Shown here: piece after piece, positions 26,533-35,013 of the stretch
Layout: each line of letters opens with the position of its first letter
Numbering within the stretch: position 1 is the first letter of the stretch
DNA from: JAXLRU01 sp046330935
GTDB lineage: Bacteria; Actinomycetota; Actinomycetes; Actinomycetales; Kineosporiaceae
Reading direction: 5' to 3'
DNA length: 64,000 nt
Assembly (NCBI GenBank): GCA_046330935.1
Contig: JAXLRU010000003.1
Span: 248,001 to 312,000, forward strand
Notes under the pieces: model-generated
Database searches by the model: none
Told to the model about the DNA's origin: nothing
Seen by the model: the letters and a program-made list of their open reading frames with translations, nothing else
Made by a program: the position numbers and the translations under genes

Positions 26533-27939
26533 ATGTCCCTGACACCGTCCCGTCCCCGCCTCCTGGTCGCCGCCGCGGCGGCCGCGGGCCTGATCGGCGC
26601 CGCCGCCGTGGCGCTGCCCGCCGCGGGCTCCCTCGCCCCTCCCGGGGTCCGGGCCGCGGCCCACCTCGCGGCGCCCGTGTCGCCCGCCGCGACGGCCCCC
26701 ACCTCGACGTCGCGCAAGGGCACCCGGTCCACGAAACCGCGCACGACGACGTCGCGGCCGCACTGCACCGGCTGCGTCGAGCACCAGGTGTTCGGCTTCG
26801 AGGACGGGACGACTCAGCGGTGGCTCCCCTACGGGGCCGCGGTCGCCGTCACTGCGGCCCACACCGAGATCCCCACGCACGGCGGCAACCCGCGCTTCAG
26901 CTCGGTCCCCCACAGTGGGGTCCGGCAGCTGACCGTGACCGGTCTGGGCAACGGCGCCGGGCTGCGCTGGCCGGCGACGAGCGACTCGATGCTCAGCGGG
27001 TTCCAGGTCCGGGTGTGGGTGCGCCCCCACGACCGCACCGCGAGCCTCACCCTGCGCGTCGGCGGCACGGGCGGGTCGGTGGCGAGCACCGTCGTGGCGC
27101 GGCCGGGCGAGTGGACGGCGATCACGACGCCGCGCTGGGGTTCCGCCGACCACTCGCTGCCGGTCGTGACGCTCACCCAGGAAGACCCGTGCGCCGAGGG
27201 CGCGGTCGGCTCGGTGGACCTCGACGACACGGCCGTGGCCTCCTCGTTCACCCCCGAGCCGCCGGTGTGGCGGGCCGACGACGCGTCGCTGCTCGCGCCG
27301 GCGCTGCCCCCGATCACCCTGAGCGTGGTGCCGTGCCCCACCACCCCCGGCGGGTCGCCGACGCCCACGCCCACCTCCACGGGACCGACGGTGCTCGACT
27401 TCGAGGACGGCACCGCGCAGGGCTGGACGGGGGTGGGGGACACGGTGGTCACCAGCGTGGTCCCGCAGGCCGCGGCCTCGGGGCAGCTCGGGCTGCGGGT
27501 GAGCGGGCTCGCCGTCAAGGGCAACGCCCTGCGCCTGGACACCCTGGCCTCGGCCTACGGCGGCAGCGGCGCCTGGTTCCGGCTTCGGATGGTGGCCTCG
27601 GGCGGGCAGCCCACCGCGACCGTCCACGGCACGTGCGCGCCCGACCGCGTCCTGACCCGGCCCGCGCCCCTGGCCTTCGACGTGCCCGGGGCCAAGCGCG
27701 TCGTGCCCCGCCAGCAGCTGATCGGCCAGGACCGGACGCTGCTCACGGTGTGGTTCAAGCCGGCCCGGGGCGCCACGACCGTGTCGTTCGTGGTCACCGC
27801 GCCGGCGACGTCCCGGATGGGCCCCGTGTCCCTCGACGACGTCGTCCTCGACCGGGGCGAGGGCCCGCACGCGAAGCCGACCAGCACCGACACGACCGCG
27901 GGGGTCGCCACCGGGCGTGGGGTCGTCCCGCTGTGCTGA
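26533..27939 (+). CDS. Secreted protein with two carbohydrate-binding-like jelly-roll domains
   Basis: A 468-residue exported protein. A signal peptide (LLVAAAAAAGLIGAAAVALPAAGSLA) is followed by a Thr/Lys/Arg linker (TSTSRKGTRSTKPRTTTSRP) and a CTGC pair, then two domains that each open with a FEDGT motif: GFEDGTTQRW (about residue 95) and DFEDGTAQGW (about 293). Each continues as a beta-sandwich with VSLDD-type closing strands, like CBM4/CBM9-type or DUF-type carbohydrate-binding modules. A Pro/Thr linker (TPTPTSTGPT) separates them. No catalytic domain is seen. The linker resembles that of the GH3 enzyme at the window start. It may bind cell-wall or plant polysaccharide. Confidence 0.72.
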   Translation: MSLTPSRPRLLVAAAAAAGLIGAAAVALPAAGSLAPPGVRAAAHLAAPVSPAATAPTSTSRKGTRSTKPRTTTSRPHCTGCVEHQVFGFEDGTTQRWLPYGAAVAVTAAHTEIPTHGGNPRFSSVPHSGVRQLTVTGLGNGAGLRWPATSDSMLSGFQVRVWVRPHDRTASLTLRVGGTGGSVASTVVARPGEWTAITTPRWGSADHSLPVVTLTQEDPCAEGAVGSVDLDDTAVASSFTPEPPVWRADDASLLAPALPPITLSVVPCPTTPGGSPTPTPTSTGPTVLDFEDGTAQGWTGVGDTVVTSVVPQAAASGQLGLRVSGLAVKGNALRLDTLASAYGGSGAWFRLRMVASGGQPTATVHGTCAPDRVLTRPAPLAFDVPGAKRVVPRQQLIGQDRTLLTVWFKPARGATTVSFVVTAPATSRMGPVSLDDVVLDRGEGPHAKPTSTDTTAGVATGRGVVPLC

Positions 27940-27954
27940 CGGCGTGAGATGCCT

Positions 27955-27995
27955 GCGGGACGGTCTGCGGCGCACTGTGCCGCAGACCGTCCCGC
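27955..27995. terminator. 17-bp perfect hairpin between convergent genes
   Basis: GCGGGACGGTCTGCGGC (27955-27971) is exactly complementary to 27979-27995, with a 7-nt loop. It sits between the plus-strand secreted-protein gene and the minus-strand xylB stop (28018), so it can serve both directions. Confidence 0.8.
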
Positions 27996-28017
27996 TGGCC
28001 GAAGAAACCGGTGAGGC

Positions 28018-29466
28018 TCAGGCCGGGCGCGACACGGTGAGGTCGCGCGCGGCGGCGTACTGCTCGCGCACGCGGGGGTCGGGGGTGCCCTCGTAGGTGG
28101 CGGCGCCGCCGGCCTCCCAGGCGGGTGGCTGGTCGCCACCCGCGAGCACCCACGCGGCCTGGCGGGCTGCGCCGTCGGCGACGTACTCCCCCGGCTCGGG
28201 GATCACCACGGGGCGGCCCAGGACGACGGGCGCCAGCTCGCAGACCGACCGCCACTTGGCGCCGCCGCCGACGAGCACGACCCGCTCGACGCGCGCACCC
28301 TGCTCGGCGAGGGCGTCGAGGCCGTCGGCGAGCCCGCACAGCAGGCCCTCGACGGCGGCGCGGGCCAGGTGCGCGGCCGTGGAGTTGGCCAGGCGCAGGC
28401 CGTGGAACGCCCCCGTTGAATCGGGCTTGTTGGGGGTCCGCTCGCCCTCCAGGTAGGGCACGAGGACGAGGCCGTCGCTGCCCGAGGGGGCCGACAGGGC
28501 GAGGTCGTCGAACTCGTCGAAGCCGACCCGCAGCATCGCCTTCGCGGCGTCGAGGACGCGCGCGGCGTTGAGGGTGCAGACCAGCGGCAGGTAGCGGCCG
28601 GTGGCGTCGGCGAAGCCGGCGACCGTCCCGGTCGGGTCGCAGGCGGGCACCTCGGCGACGGCGGTGACCACGCCGGAGGTGCCGATCGAGACGACGACGT
28701 CACCGGGGCGCGCGCCCACGCCGAGGGCGGCTGCGGCGTTGTCGCCGGTGCCGGGGCCCAGGACGAGGCCGTCGGGCAGCCCGGCGAGGCGGCGCTCGCC
28801 CACGCCCGTGGTGCCCGCGCGCTCGGCGGGGCCGAGGACGCGCGGCAGGACGACGTCGCGGCCCATGGCCAGCTGGAGCAGGTCGCGGCGGTACTCCCCG
28901 GTCGCGGCGGAGTAGTAGCCGGTGCCGCTGGCGTCGCCCCGGTCGGTGACCAGCGCGTCGAGGCCGGGCGAGCCCGCCATGCGCCAGGTCAGCCAGTCGT
29001 GGGGCAGGCACACCGCCTCGGAGCGGGCGACGGCGTCGGGCTCGGCGTCGCGCAGCCAGCGCACCTTGCTGACGGTGAAGGACGCGACGGGCACCAGGCC
29101 CGTGGCCTGCGCCCAGGCGAGCGCGCCGTCCCCTCCGGTCGAGGCGCCCAGCTCGGCGACGAGGTCGGCCGCAGCCGCCGCGGACCGGGTGTCGTTCCAC
29201 AGCAGCGCGGGGCGCACTACCTCGCCGTCGGCGTCGAGGCACACCATGCCGTGCTGCTGACCGCCCACGGCGAGGGCGTCGACGTCGGCCACGCCACCGG
29301 CGTCGGCCAGCGCCTCGACGAGCGCGTCCTCCCAGTGCCGGGGGTGGACCTCGGTGCCGTCGGGGTGCTTGGCCCGCCCCGAGCGCACGAGTGCCCCGGA
29401 GGCGGCGTCGCGGATCACCACCTTGCACGACTGGGTGGAGGAGTCGATTCCGGCGACGAGTGTCAC
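28018..29466 (-). CDS. xylB: Xylulokinase
   Basis: XylB phosphorylates D-xylulose to xylulose 5-phosphate for the pentose phosphate pathway. The 482-residue FGGY kinase has the N-terminal phosphate loop GIDSSTQSCKVV, GGQQHGMVCLD, LLWNDTRSA, the VSIGTSGVV loop, YLEGERTPN, and the C-terminal VLVGGGAKWRSVCELAPVVLGRPV sugar/ATP motif. The start is GTG 29466 with GGGGCAGG upstream. It is the last gene of GH3-xylA-xylB; a hairpin lies between xylA and this gene. Confidence 0.96.
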   Translation of the reverse strand: MTLVAGIDSSTQSCKVVIRDAASGALVRSGRAKHPDGTEVHPRHWEDALVEALADAGGVADVDALAVGGQQHGMVCLDADGEVVRPALLWNDTRSAAAAADLVAELGASTGGDGALAWAQATGLVPVASFTVSKVRWLRDAEPDAVARSEAVCLPHDWLTWRMAGSPGLDALVTDRGDASGTGYYSAATGEYRRDLLQLAMGRDVVLPRVLGPAERAGTTGVGERRLAGLPDGLVLGPGTGDNAAAALGVGARPGDVVVSIGTSGVVTAVAEVPACDPTGTVAGFADATGRYLPLVCTLNAARVLDAAKAMLRVGFDEFDDLALSAPSGSDGLVLVPYLEGERTPNKPDSTGAFHGLRLANSTAAHLARAAVEGLLCGLADGLDALAEQGARVERVVLVGGGAKWRSVCELAPVVLGRPVVIPEPGEYVADGAARQAAWVLAGGDQPPAWEAGGAATYEGTPDPRVREQYAAARDLTVSRPA

Positions 29467-29551
29467 GACCTGCCCCTTCGGGTGCGTCCTGTCCTGCGGG
29501 TGGGCGCCCGTCCGCCGCGGGTGGAACCCGCCCGGACGTGGCTGCGCGGCG

Positions 29552-29578
29552 GACCCGGCCTGTCGGTGAGGCCGGGTC
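29552..29578 (-). other. 10-bp perfect hairpin in the xylA-xylB spacer
   Basis: GACCCGGCCT (29552-29561) pairs exactly with 29569-29578 around GTCGGTG. It stands 95 bp after the xylA stop and 86 bp before xylB within the 206-bp spacer. It may partly terminate or protect the message and so lower xylB relative to xylA. Confidence 0.5.
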
Positions 29579-29672
29579 GACGCCGCGACGAGGTGGTGCT
29601 CCGCCACGGCGTCGCCCCGGTGCCGTCCACACCGGGTGCGAGCCGCGACGGTTGCGTCGCGGACCGCGAGGG

Positions 29673-30860
29673 TCAGCGAGCGCCGGTCAGGTGCTCGACG
29701 AGCAGCTGGTTGAGGCGGACGTAGCCGTAGCCGCGCGCACCGGCGGCGTCGACGTCGAACTCCTCGAACGCGCCGCGGTCGGCGACCAGGTCGGCCAACG
29801 TCTCGCCCTCGGCCAGCGTGGGCTGCGACAGCTCGGCGACGCGGGCGGCGGCGAGCGCCTCCTGCACCTCGGGGTCGGCGCGGAACGCCTTGGCCCGCTC
29901 CTTCAGCGCGAGATAGGTGCGGATGTTCGCCTTGGCGGACTCCCAGACCCCGGCGATGTCCTCGGTGCGCAGCGGCTTGTAGTCGAAGTGGCGGGGGCCG
30001 TCGTAGGCCTTGCCACCGTCGGGGCCGCCGTTCTCCAGCAGGTCGACGAGCGCGAACGCGTCGATCAGGTTGCCGTGGCCGAAGACCAGGTCCTGGTCGA
30101 ACTTGGGCCCGTTCTGGCCGTTGAGGTCGATGTGGAAGAGCTTGCCCTGCCACAGCGCCTGGGCGATGCCGTGGGCGAAGTTCAGCCCGGCCATCTGCTC
30201 GTGACCGACCTCGGGGTTGAGGCCGACCATCTCGGAGTGCTCCAGGGTCGAGATGAACCCGAGGGCGTGCCCGATCGTCGGGAGGAGGATGTCGCCGCGG
30301 GGCTCGTTGGGCTTGGGCTCCAGCGCGAACCGCATGCCGTAGCCCTGCTCCTTGACGTAGGCGGCCAGGGTGTCCAGGCCCTCGCGGTAGCGCTCGAGCG
30401 CGGCCCGCACGTCCTTGCCCGCCGGGGACTCCGAACCCTCGCGACCGCCCCAGAACACGTACGTCTCGGCGCCCAGCTCGGCGGCGAGGTCGAGGTTGCG
30501 GACGATCTTGCGCATCGCGTAGCGGCGGATGTCGCGGTCGTTGTTGGTGAACGCGCCGTCCTTGAACACCGGGTGCGTGAAGGTGTTCGTCGTCGCCATG
30601 GGGACGGCGAGGCCGGTCTCGGCCAGGGCCTTCTTGAACCGCTCGATCGTCGCCGTGCGGGTGTCGTCGTCGGCGCCGAAGGGGATCAGGTCGTCGTCGT
30701 GGAAGGTCACGCCGTAGGCGCCGACCTCCGCGAGGCGGTGCACGATCTCGACCGGGTCGATCGCGGGGCGGGTGGCGTCGCCGAACGGGTCGCGCGCCGG
30801 CCAGCCCACGGTCCACAGGCCGAACGTGAACCTGTCCTCAGGGGTGGGCGTGAGAGACAT
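29673..30860 (-). CDS. xylA: Xylose isomerase
   Basis: XylA converts D-xylose to D-xylulose. The 395-residue protein is of the Streptomyces/Actinoplanes size class (about 390) and starts MSLTPTPEDRFTFGLWTVGW. The catalytic His/Asp segment GAYGVTFHDDDLIPFG is near residues 48-62, and the metal-binding blocks LEPKPNEPRGDILLPTIGHAL, NPEVGHEQMAGLNF and FHIDLNGQNGPKFDQDL are intact. It has a good GGAGG ribosome-binding site and lies 110 bp after the GH3 gene. Confidence 0.98.
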   Translation of the reverse strand: MSLTPTPEDRFTFGLWTVGWPARDPFGDATRPAIDPVEIVHRLAEVGAYGVTFHDDDLIPFGADDDTRTATIERFKKALAETGLAVPMATTNTFTHPVFKDGAFTNNDRDIRRYAMRKIVRNLDLAAELGAETYVFWGGREGSESPAGKDVRAALERYREGLDTLAAYVKEQGYGMRFALEPKPNEPRGDILLPTIGHALGFISTLEHSEMVGLNPEVGHEQMAGLNFAHGIAQALWQGKLFHIDLNGQNGPKFDQDLVFGHGNLIDAFALVDLLENGGPDGGKAYDGPRHFDYKPLRTEDIAGVWESAKANIRTYLALKERAKAFRADPEVQEALAAARVAELSQPTLAEGETLADLVADRGAFEEFDVDAAGARGYGYVRLNQLLVEHLTGAR

Positions 30861-30970
30861 GGAGAACCTCCACTTCGAGGGGTGTCACCGGGCAGGCACG
30901 CGGGGTCGTGCCGGGGTGCGTACGGGGTGGTGCAGGACTCGTGCCGCGGTGGCCGCGGACGCGAGGGTGG

Positions 30971-33394
30971 TCAGGCCGTCGGCTCGATCCTCACCTCGGC
31001 GTGCAGGGTGCGTCGATGGTCGACTCGCCGGACGTCGCCGACGAGTCGCACCGGAAGGGCGAAGCGGGGGTGCTCGGCGTCGGCCGACAGGCGCAGCTCC
31101 AGCCGGCCCGGCTCGACGATCCGGGTGCCGTCGCGCCCGGTGAAGGACGACAGGTCGGCGTGGACGCCGAAGGAGACGCGGGCGGCCTGCCCGGCCTCGA
31201 GGGCGACGCGGGCGAACCCGATCAGCCGGACGACGGGCCGGCTCACCGACGCGACGGGGTCGTGCAGGTAGAGCTGGACGATCTCCGTGCCCGCGCGGTC
31301 ACCGGTGTTGCGGACCGTGAGCGAGGCGGTCGCCGTCCCGTCGGTGCCGGTCTCCTCGACGTCCACGCAGGCGTCGGACCAGTCGAACGTGGTGTAGGAG
31401 GTGCCGGCGCCGAAGGCGTGCAGCGGGGTCGGGTCGATGTTGCTGACCTCCCCCACGTGGGCCAGGGGCGCGCCGAGGTAGGTCCACGGCATGCCGCCGG
31501 GCTCACGCGGCAGGCTGACGGGCAGCCGGCCCGAGGGGTTCACGCGCCCGCTGAGGACGCCGGCGATCGCCGGGCCGCCCTCCTCGCCGGGGAAGAACGC
31601 CTGGACCAGGCCGGCGAGCTTGCCGCTCCAGCGGCCCAGCGCGTAGGGGCGCCCGCTGAGCATCACCACGACGACGGGCTTGCCGGTGGCGAGGAGCGCG
31701 TCGAGCAGCGCGGGCTGCAGGCCGGGCAGTGTGAGGTCGGCGGCGTCGCAGCCCTCGCCGGACGTGCCGCGCCCGAACAGGCCGGCGCGGTCGCCGAGGG
31801 CCACCACGACGACGTCGTGCTCGCGGGCGAGGTCGACGGCCGCGGCGATGCCCGAGTCGTCGGTGCCGTCGACGGTGCAGCCGAGGGCGAAGGCGGGGGC
31901 GGTGCCGAGCTCGACGCCGAGGGCCTGCAGCACGGTGGGGACCTCGACGCCGAGCTCGAGGCCCGCGTGCAGGTTGCCCACGTGGCTGGGGAAGGAGTAG
32001 CAGCCCATCATCGCCATCGGGTCGTCCGCGAGCGGCCCGACGACGGCGACCCTGGTGCCGGCCGCGAGCGGCAGGACGCCCCGCTCCAGCAGGACGACCG
32101 ACTCCTCGGCCAGGCGGCGGGCGATGTCGCGGGAGGCGGGCGGGTCGAGGTCGACCAGGCCGCGCAGGCGCTCGGGCTCGGTCTCGTCGTCGACGTCGAT
32201 CAGCGCGTCGGCGAGCACCGGCGGCACGGGCTGCCAGTCGGCGTCGAGGAGGCCGAGCTCGCACTTCTGCCGCAGCACCCGCTCCAGCGCGCGGTCGACG
32301 AGCGCCTCGGGGATGTGCCCCGCGCGGACGGCGTCGACCAGCGGCTGGGAGTAGCAGCGGGCGGTGGGCAGCTCGACGTCGACGCCGGCGGCGAGCGCCT
32401 GGTGCGCGGCGTCGGCGTCGCCCTCGGCGAGGCCGTGCAGCGTGTGCAGGAAGGTGATGCCGAAGTAGTCGGCGACGACGGTGCCGTCGAAGCCCCACGT
32501 CGTGCGCAGCAGGTCGGTGAGCAGCGTCGGGTCGGCCACGACCGGCATGCCGTCGATCGCCGCGTAGGAGTGCATCACCGAGCGGGGGGCGGCCTCGCGG
32601 ACGGCCATCTCGAACGGCACGAGCAGGACGTCGGCCAGCTCGCGGGCGCCGACCGAGACCGGCGCGAGGTTGCGGGCGGCCTTCGACGTCGAGTACCCGA
32701 CGAAGTGCTTCAGGGTCGCGACGACGCCCGCCTGCTCCAGCCCGCGGACGTAGGCGCTGGTGACGCGGCCGACGAGGTAGGGGTCCTCACCGGCGGTCTC
32801 CTCGGTGCGGCCCCAGCGCGGGTCCATCGTGACGTCGAGCACGGGGGCGAGGCCCTGGTGCACGCCGACGCCGCGCATCGACGCGCCGATCGCGGAGGCC
32901 ATCTCCTCGACGAGGTCGGGGTCGAAGCTCGCGCCCCACGACAGCGGGACGGGGAAGATCGTGGCGCGCCAGGCGGTGAAGCCCGCGAGGCACTCCTCGT
33001 GGGCCAGCGCGGGGATGCCGAAGCGGTTCGACGCCCGGACCTGCTGCTGCGTGCGCGCCAGCGCGCGCGCGCCGAGGGCCGGGTCGACCGGGGCGGTGCC
33101 GAAGGACCGGGTCAGCTGCCCGAGCCCGGAGGAGAGGAACGCGTCCCAGTCCTGCGGGGGGCTGGCGAGGTCGTGCTGGTGCGGGGCGACGGACTCGCCG
33201 TCGGCCGCCGTCGTCACCCAGACGCCGTAGAGCTGGGCGACCTTCTCCTCCAGCGTCATGCGCCCGGTGAGGTCCGCGACCCTCTCGGCGACCCCCAGGC
33301 GGGGGTCCTGCCAGGGCTGCGGCGACGACGCCTCGACGACCGCCGTGGTCGACGAGAGCGACGCCCCGGGAACGGAGCTGTCGGCTGCTGGCAT
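30971..33394 (-). CDS. GH3 family beta-xylosidase/beta-glucosidase (intracellular)
   Basis: An 807-residue GH3 enzyme without a signal peptide, so it probably cleaves imported xylo- or gluco-oligosaccharides. The N-terminal barrel has PVLDVTMDPRWGRTEETAGEDPYL, LKHFVGYS with the substrate-binding KH and the nucleophile Asp in VVADYFGI (about D309). The second domain includes VVMLSGRPY, QAFFPGEEGG and a C-terminal fibronectin-III-like domain (RNTGDRAGTEIVQLYLHD). The start ATG 33394 follows a GGATCCTCC segment; in-frame upstream starts would run through the promoter. It is the first gene of GH3-xylA-xylB. Xylosidase activity is inferred from the xylose genes. Confidence 0.92.
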   Translation of the reverse strand: MPAADSSVPGASLSSTTAVVEASSPQPWQDPRLGVAERVADLTGRMTLEEKVAQLYGVWVTTAADGESVAPHQHDLASPPQDWDAFLSSGLGQLTRSFGTAPVDPALGARALARTQQQVRASNRFGIPALAHEECLAGFTAWRATIFPVPLSWGASFDPDLVEEMASAIGASMRGVGVHQGLAPVLDVTMDPRWGRTEETAGEDPYLVGRVTSAYVRGLEQAGVVATLKHFVGYSTSKAARNLAPVSVGARELADVLLVPFEMAVREAAPRSVMHSYAAIDGMPVVADPTLLTDLLRTTWGFDGTVVADYFGITFLHTLHGLAEGDADAAHQALAAGVDVELPTARCYSQPLVDAVRAGHIPEALVDRALERVLRQKCELGLLDADWQPVPPVLADALIDVDDETEPERLRGLVDLDPPASRDIARRLAEESVVLLERGVLPLAAGTRVAVVGPLADDPMAMMGCYSFPSHVGNLHAGLELGVEVPTVLQALGVELGTAPAFALGCTVDGTDDSGIAAAVDLAREHDVVVVALGDRAGLFGRGTSGEGCDAADLTLPGLQPALLDALLATGKPVVVVMLSGRPYALGRWSGKLAGLVQAFFPGEEGGPAIAGVLSGRVNPSGRLPVSLPREPGGMPWTYLGAPLAHVGEVSNIDPTPLHAFGAGTSYTTFDWSDACVDVEETGTDGTATASLTVRNTGDRAGTEIVQLYLHDPVASVSRPVVRLIGFARVALEAGQAARVSFGVHADLSSFTGRDGTRIVEPGRLELRLSADAEHPRFALPVRLVGDVRRVDHRRTLHAEVRIEPTA

Positions 33395-33461
33395 GGAGGA
33401 TCCCTGTCTCACGGTCGGGGAGCCAGTCGCTGCTCCCCAGCTCCGGAACTTGCGGCAACTA

Positions 33462-33508
33462 TTGACGCGGATTACCGGGAAGCATAATGGTCTCTCCTGT
33501 CGCGTCAA
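33462..33508. promoter_or_regulatory. Overlapping face-to-face promoters for the GH3-xylAB operon and lacI-type gene
   Basis: Plus strand: TTGACG (33462-33467), 17 bases, TAATGG (33485-33490), driving the regulator gene. Minus strand: TTGACG (33508-33503), 16 bases, TATGCT (33486-33481), driving GH3-xylA-xylB. The two -10 boxes overlap by two bases, so RNA polymerase can sit on only one at a time. A TTGC-G-GCAA palindrome (about 33450-33458) next to the plus -35 is a candidate operator half. Confidence 0.65.
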
Positions 33509-33640
33509 GGCACTGTGCAGGAAGTGTCGAAAGGATTCGCTCACTCGGTGCACCCGGCCGGGTGAACGTGGTCACCTCGGCCCAGCCCTCGCGAGCGCCC
33601 GACGCCACCATCGACCGAGGCGAGCAGCGGAAGGCGTGCA

Positions 33641-34660
33641 GTGAACGAGTTGAGCCGGGTCACCATGGCGGACATCGCCGAAGCAGCCGGCGTGTCGGTC
33701 CCCACGGTCTCGCGCGTGCTCAACGGCCGCCGTGACGTGTCCAAGACCACACGCGAACGCGTCGAGGCGCTCCTCGAGGAGCACGGCTACCGCCGCCGGG
33801 CGGCGCGCCGTCGGGGCTCCCCGCACCTCATCGACCTCGTCTTCCCCGACCTCGACAGCCCCTGGGCCGTGGAGATCATCCGGGGCGTCGACGACGTCGT
33901 GCTGAGCGCCGGCATCGCGACGGTGGTCACCCAGATCCACCGCACGCAGACGTCGGTCCAGATGTGGTGGGACAACCTCCAGGAGCGCTCCACCGACGGC
34001 GTCATCCTCGTGACCAGCGAACTCGACGAGGAGCTCCAGGCCGAGCTCGACCGCCGCGAGATCCCCGTGGTCGTCGTGGACCCGGCCGGCACCACGGCCC
34101 AGACGCGCCCCACCGTGGGGGCCACGAACTGGTCGGGCGGCATGGCCGCCACCGAGCACCTGCTCTCGCTGGGCCACCGCCGGATCGCCCTGATCACCGG
34201 TGCCATGCGGGTGCTCTGCTCGCTGGCCCGGCTCAACGGCTACCGCGCGGCGCTGGACAACGCCGGCGTCACCTACGACGAGGACCTCGTGATCTACGGC
34301 GACTTCTACCACGAGGCCGGCTTCACCGGCACGCAGAAGCTGCTGGAGCTGGACGAGCCCCCGACGGCGATCTTCGCGTGCTCGGACCAGATGGCCCTGG
34401 GCGCCTACGAGGCCGTCCGGCAGCGCGGCCTGCGCGTCCCCGAGGACGTCAGCGTCGTGGGCTTCGACGACCTGCCCCAGGCCCGCTGGGCCTCCCCGCC
34501 GCTGACGACCGTGCGGCAGCCGCTCGCCCAGATGGGCATGGTGGCCGCACGGACCCTGCTGCGCCTGATCGCCGAGGAGCCGCTCGACAGCCCGCGCCTC
34601 GAGGTGGCCACCGACCTCGTGGTACGCGAGAGCACCGCACCCGCGCCGTCGCGCCGCTGA
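33641..34660 (+). CDS. LacI family transcriptional regulator
   Basis: A 339-residue regulator with the LacI helix-turn-helix and hinge (TMADIAEAAGVSVPTVSRVLNGRRDVSKTTRERV... ALLEEHGYR) in residues 8-55 and a periplasmic-binding-type sensor domain (ATEHLLSLGHRRIALITG, FACSDQMALGAYEAVRQRGLRVPEDVSVVGFDDLP). It starts at GTG 33641 with GGAAGG upstream. It is divergent from GH3-xylA-xylB and upstream of a sugar ABC transporter, so it most likely represses both and is relieved by xylose or a xylo-oligosaccharide. The effector is inferred from context. Confidence 0.93.
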   Translation: MNELSRVTMADIAEAAGVSVPTVSRVLNGRRDVSKTTRERVEALLEEHGYRRRAARRRGSPHLIDLVFPDLDSPWAVEIIRGVDDVVLSAGIATVVTQIHRTQTSVQMWWDNLQERSTDGVILVTSELDEELQAELDRREIPVVVVDPAGTTAQTRPTVGATNWSGGMAATEHLLSLGHRRIALITGAMRVLCSLARLNGYRAALDNAGVTYDEDLVIYGDFYHEAGFTGTQKLLELDEPPTAIFACSDQMALGAYEAVRQRGLRVPEDVSVVGFDDLPQARWASPPLTTVRQPLAQMGMVAARTLLRLIAEEPLDSPRLEVATDLVVRESTAPAPSRR

Positions 34661-35013
34661 CCCGCGGCGCGGCGTCCCGATCAGCACGTCCATCTGGGCG
34701 ATTGCCCCCCTTTCGCGGCATGTGACCCTCCCCCGGGCGAGGGTCACACGTCACGATTCGATCTCATTCCTCCACCGGCTGCGCGCCATGCCGACAACCC
34801 GGCCAGCGCGCTCAAGCCTTATCATGCGTTACTGATCGATCACCGTCCGTCACAGCGACGGGGGAAGTCCCGGCTGTCCCCCGCAAAGATCAGCGTGTCA
34901 CGGCACCACCGAGACATCGTTGCGAGAAAGTTGCTGAAAACCATTGACGCGGAGGGGGCGTGCGATCCATCGTTCCGTCCGTTCGCGTCGACGACGACAA
35001 GGGAACGACGACC
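34661..35013. promoter_or_regulatory. 353-bp intergenic region upstream of the sugar ABC operon
   Basis: It begins with the regulator's terminator hairpin (34721-34748). Toward the right edge lie two GTTGC direct repeats (in CGTTGCGAGAAAGTTGCTG, about 34919-34935) and then ATTGACGCGG (about 34943-34952), a ten-base match to the plus-strand -35 region at the lacI promoter. A good -10 is not visible 17 bases on, so the real promoter position is unsure. The repeats are candidate operator sites for the LacI-type regulator. Confidence 0.4.
34721..34748 (+). terminator. 10-bp perfect hairpin after the LacI-type gene
   Basis: TGTGACCCTC (34721-34730) and GAGGGTCACA (34739-34748) are exact complements with an 8-nt loop, 60 bp past the stop codon. 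Confidence 0.65.
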
